Part shown: in pieces, positions 5,767 to 6,660 of the stretch | Layout of the letters: each line of letters begins with the position of its first letter | Numbering within the stretch: the first letter of the stretch is position 1 | From: Clostridia bacterium | GTDB lineage: Bacteria; Bacillota; Clostridia; Oscillospirales; Acutalibacteraceae | Direction of reading: 5' to 3' | DNA length: 6,660 nucleotides | Assembly: GCA_017519685.1 (NCBI GenBank) | Contig: JAFWRV010000459.1 | Location: 1 to 6,660 of the forward strand | Notes under the pieces: model-generated | What the model was told of the DNA's origin: nothing | Databases searched by the model: none | Seen by the model: the letters and a program-made list of their open reading frames with translations, nothing else | Program-made: the position numbers and the translations under genes

Positions 5767-6455
5767 CAAATTATGATATTTTTATAAAGGCTTGCAAAGA
5801 GGCAAAAATAAAGTGCGATGAAGCATATTTATCTTTTCCTGAAACAAAGCCGGATGTATATATTTTGAATAGAACAAACGAAAAAATAATACATTATTTA
5901 AAGAAACTTGGAAAAGCACAGTATAAAATAAGAATACAGAATGGCAACATTAATAATCGGTCAAAGAAAGTTATACAGGCAATCATCATTGCGGCGATTC
6001 TTTTTATTATTCTATCTATCGCGGCTTTTGCCTTTTCGCCAATAAGAAACTATATTATTGACCGATTTGCGGGTAATGCCGATATTTCTTTTATTACAAA
6101 TAATGAAGATGATTTTTTGATAGCAAAATATGCTTACATTCCAAAAGGATATACTGTTTTCTCAGAAAAAAACGGAAAGAACAAACAACATATTCACCTG
6201 ACTGGTGATGACGGAGATATTTTTATAAGTAGTTATAAAACTGAAGGAAGCAAATTTTCATTTGATATTGATAAGGCGACGACCAATGAAATTATTATTA
6301 ATAATAATGTAGGTTATTACAGTTTAACAGACCGTTCTATAATGTTGATATGGTCAACCGGTAATTATTCACATGTTATTACCGCTGATAACTCTAATAG
6401 CATATCATTAAATGATATCATAAAGATAGCAGAATCAAGGAAGATAATTGAATAA
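5763..6455 (+). CDS. DUF4367 single-pass membrane protein, probable anti-sigma partner
   Basis: A 230-aa protein with a cytoplasmic N-terminal part of about 68 residues, one transmembrane helix at about 70-91 (IQAIIIAAILFIILSIAAFAF) and an extracytoplasmic C-terminal domain. That domain has the marks of DUF4367: YIPKGY at 125-130, GYYSLTD at 184-190, IMLIWSTGNY at 193-202, and a final helix IIKIAESRK. DUF4367 proteins are commonly encoded beside ECF sigma factors in Clostridia. The layout (inner sigma-binding part, outer sensing domain) suggests an anti-sigma factor. No zinc-binding HxxxCxxC anti-sigma motif is present, so the inhibitory role is inferred from context. It starts within the sigma stop codon (ATGA overlap) with GAGGG 6 bases upstream. 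Length looks complete. No convincing terminator follows. Confidence 0.85.
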   Translation: MTNYDIFIKACKEAKIKCDEAYLSFPETKPDVYILNRTNEKIIHYLKKLGKAQYKIRIQNGNINNRSKKVIQAIIIAAILFIILSIAAFAFSPIRNYIIDRFAGNADISFITNNEDDFLIAKYAYIPKGYTVFSEKNGKNKQHIHLTGDDGDIFISSYKTEGSKFSFDIDKATTNEIIINNNVGYYSLTDRSIMLIWSTGNYSHVITADNSNSISLNDIIKIAESRKIIE

Positions 6456-6518
6456 TCATAAATTATTTTTGAAAATTTGAGTATTTGTGTAACTTTTTCG
6501 CATCTTTTTCACATTGTA

Positions 6519-6660
6519 TTATTACAACATATGAAAAACTATTCTTTATTTCACCAAAATGATATGATAAAAAAAGGTGATATAATTGGATATGTTGGCA
6601 ATACTGGTAATGCTCAAGGATATCATCTGCACATGGAAGCCAATAATATAAACGCGGCAA
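6519..6660 (+). pseudogene. M23 (LytM-type) peptidase remnant, N-terminally truncated, continues past window
   Basis: The frame through ATG 6531 reads MIKKGDIIGYVGNTGNAQGY followed by HLHME. This is the conserved end of M23 metallopeptidase domains, with the HLH motif (H at 6624-6626 and 6630-6632) that carries a zinc ligand. Similarity seems to start before the ATG (LLQHMKNYS, matching the usual YAHM turn), and no ribosome binding site precedes 6531. An in-frame TAA at 6459-6461 limits the frame, so at most 54 residues precede the HLH. The first zinc ligands (HxxxD) normally lie about 80 residues before it and cannot be encoded here, as the DUF4367 gene ends at 6455. M23 enzymes cleave peptidoglycan peptide bridges; this copy is probably inactive. 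A short intact protein using only the second half is the alternative. Confidence 0.6.

Noticed and set aside
6444..6470. ATAATT/AATTAT followed by T5 as terminator of the sigma operon
   Set aside because: The stem has only six A-T pairs and overlaps the stop codon region; it is too weak to call.
6463..6660. Minus-strand open frame at the right end
   Set aside because: The plus strand in this interval encodes a recognisable M23 peptidase segment, so the minus frame is its shadow.

Overview
The window looks like a piece of a chromosome from an anaerobic, Gram-positive gut- or rumen-type bacterium of the Clostridia (Oscillospiraceae/Ruminococcaceae-like). The basis is the kind of genes present: a YfhO-family membrane protein, a FadD-like acyl-CoA ligase, a secreted CAP/SCP protein, and a small ECF sigma factor paired with a DUF4367 membrane protein. 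Strong GGAGG-type ribosome binding sites, consensus TTGACA/TATAAT promoters and a tRNA gene with encoded CCA agree with this. The genus cannot be fixed from the sequence alone.

Left part (1-2641), housekeeping-like and moderately GC-rich. The 3' end of a YfhO-family gene (+) converges on a 571-aa AMP-forming acyl-CoA ligase (-) across a shared bidirectional terminator (648-680). Upstream of the ligase on the same strand is a tRNA-Gly(CCC) gene with a clear promoter and its own hairpin terminator.

Middle part (2642-4870). Two secreted-protein genes converge on a shared terminator (4091-4123). One is a CAP/SCP (YkwD-like) protein with an Ig-like domain (+). The other is a 200-aa exported protein carrying three motifs with the spacing of classical C2H2/C2HC zinc fingers (-). 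Each has a well-formed promoter with dyad symmetry. Both proteins contain a short hydrophobic/amphipathic segment of the F(R/K)ALF type. The exported zinc-finger-like protein is the most unusual gene here.

Right part (4871-6660), visibly more AT-rich. After about 350 bases with no recognisable gene comes a two-gene operon with a 4-base ATGA overlap: an ECF-type sigma factor and a single-pass membrane protein with an extracytoplasmic DUF4367 domain, probably its anti-sigma partner. The sigma gene has an upstream TGTAAC-N16-TGTATAAT element that could be its own promoter. Just downstream, the window ends inside an M23 (LytM-type) peptidase remnant. It keeps the HLH motif but has no room for the first two zinc ligands, so it is probably a truncated gene.

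How they work together: the only firm functional unit is the sigma/DUF4367 pair, a likely envelope-signal regulatory module. The CAP protein and the finger protein may both act at the cell surface, but nothing in the sequence ties them to one pathway. No CRISPR array, insertion sequence or complete mobile element was seen.
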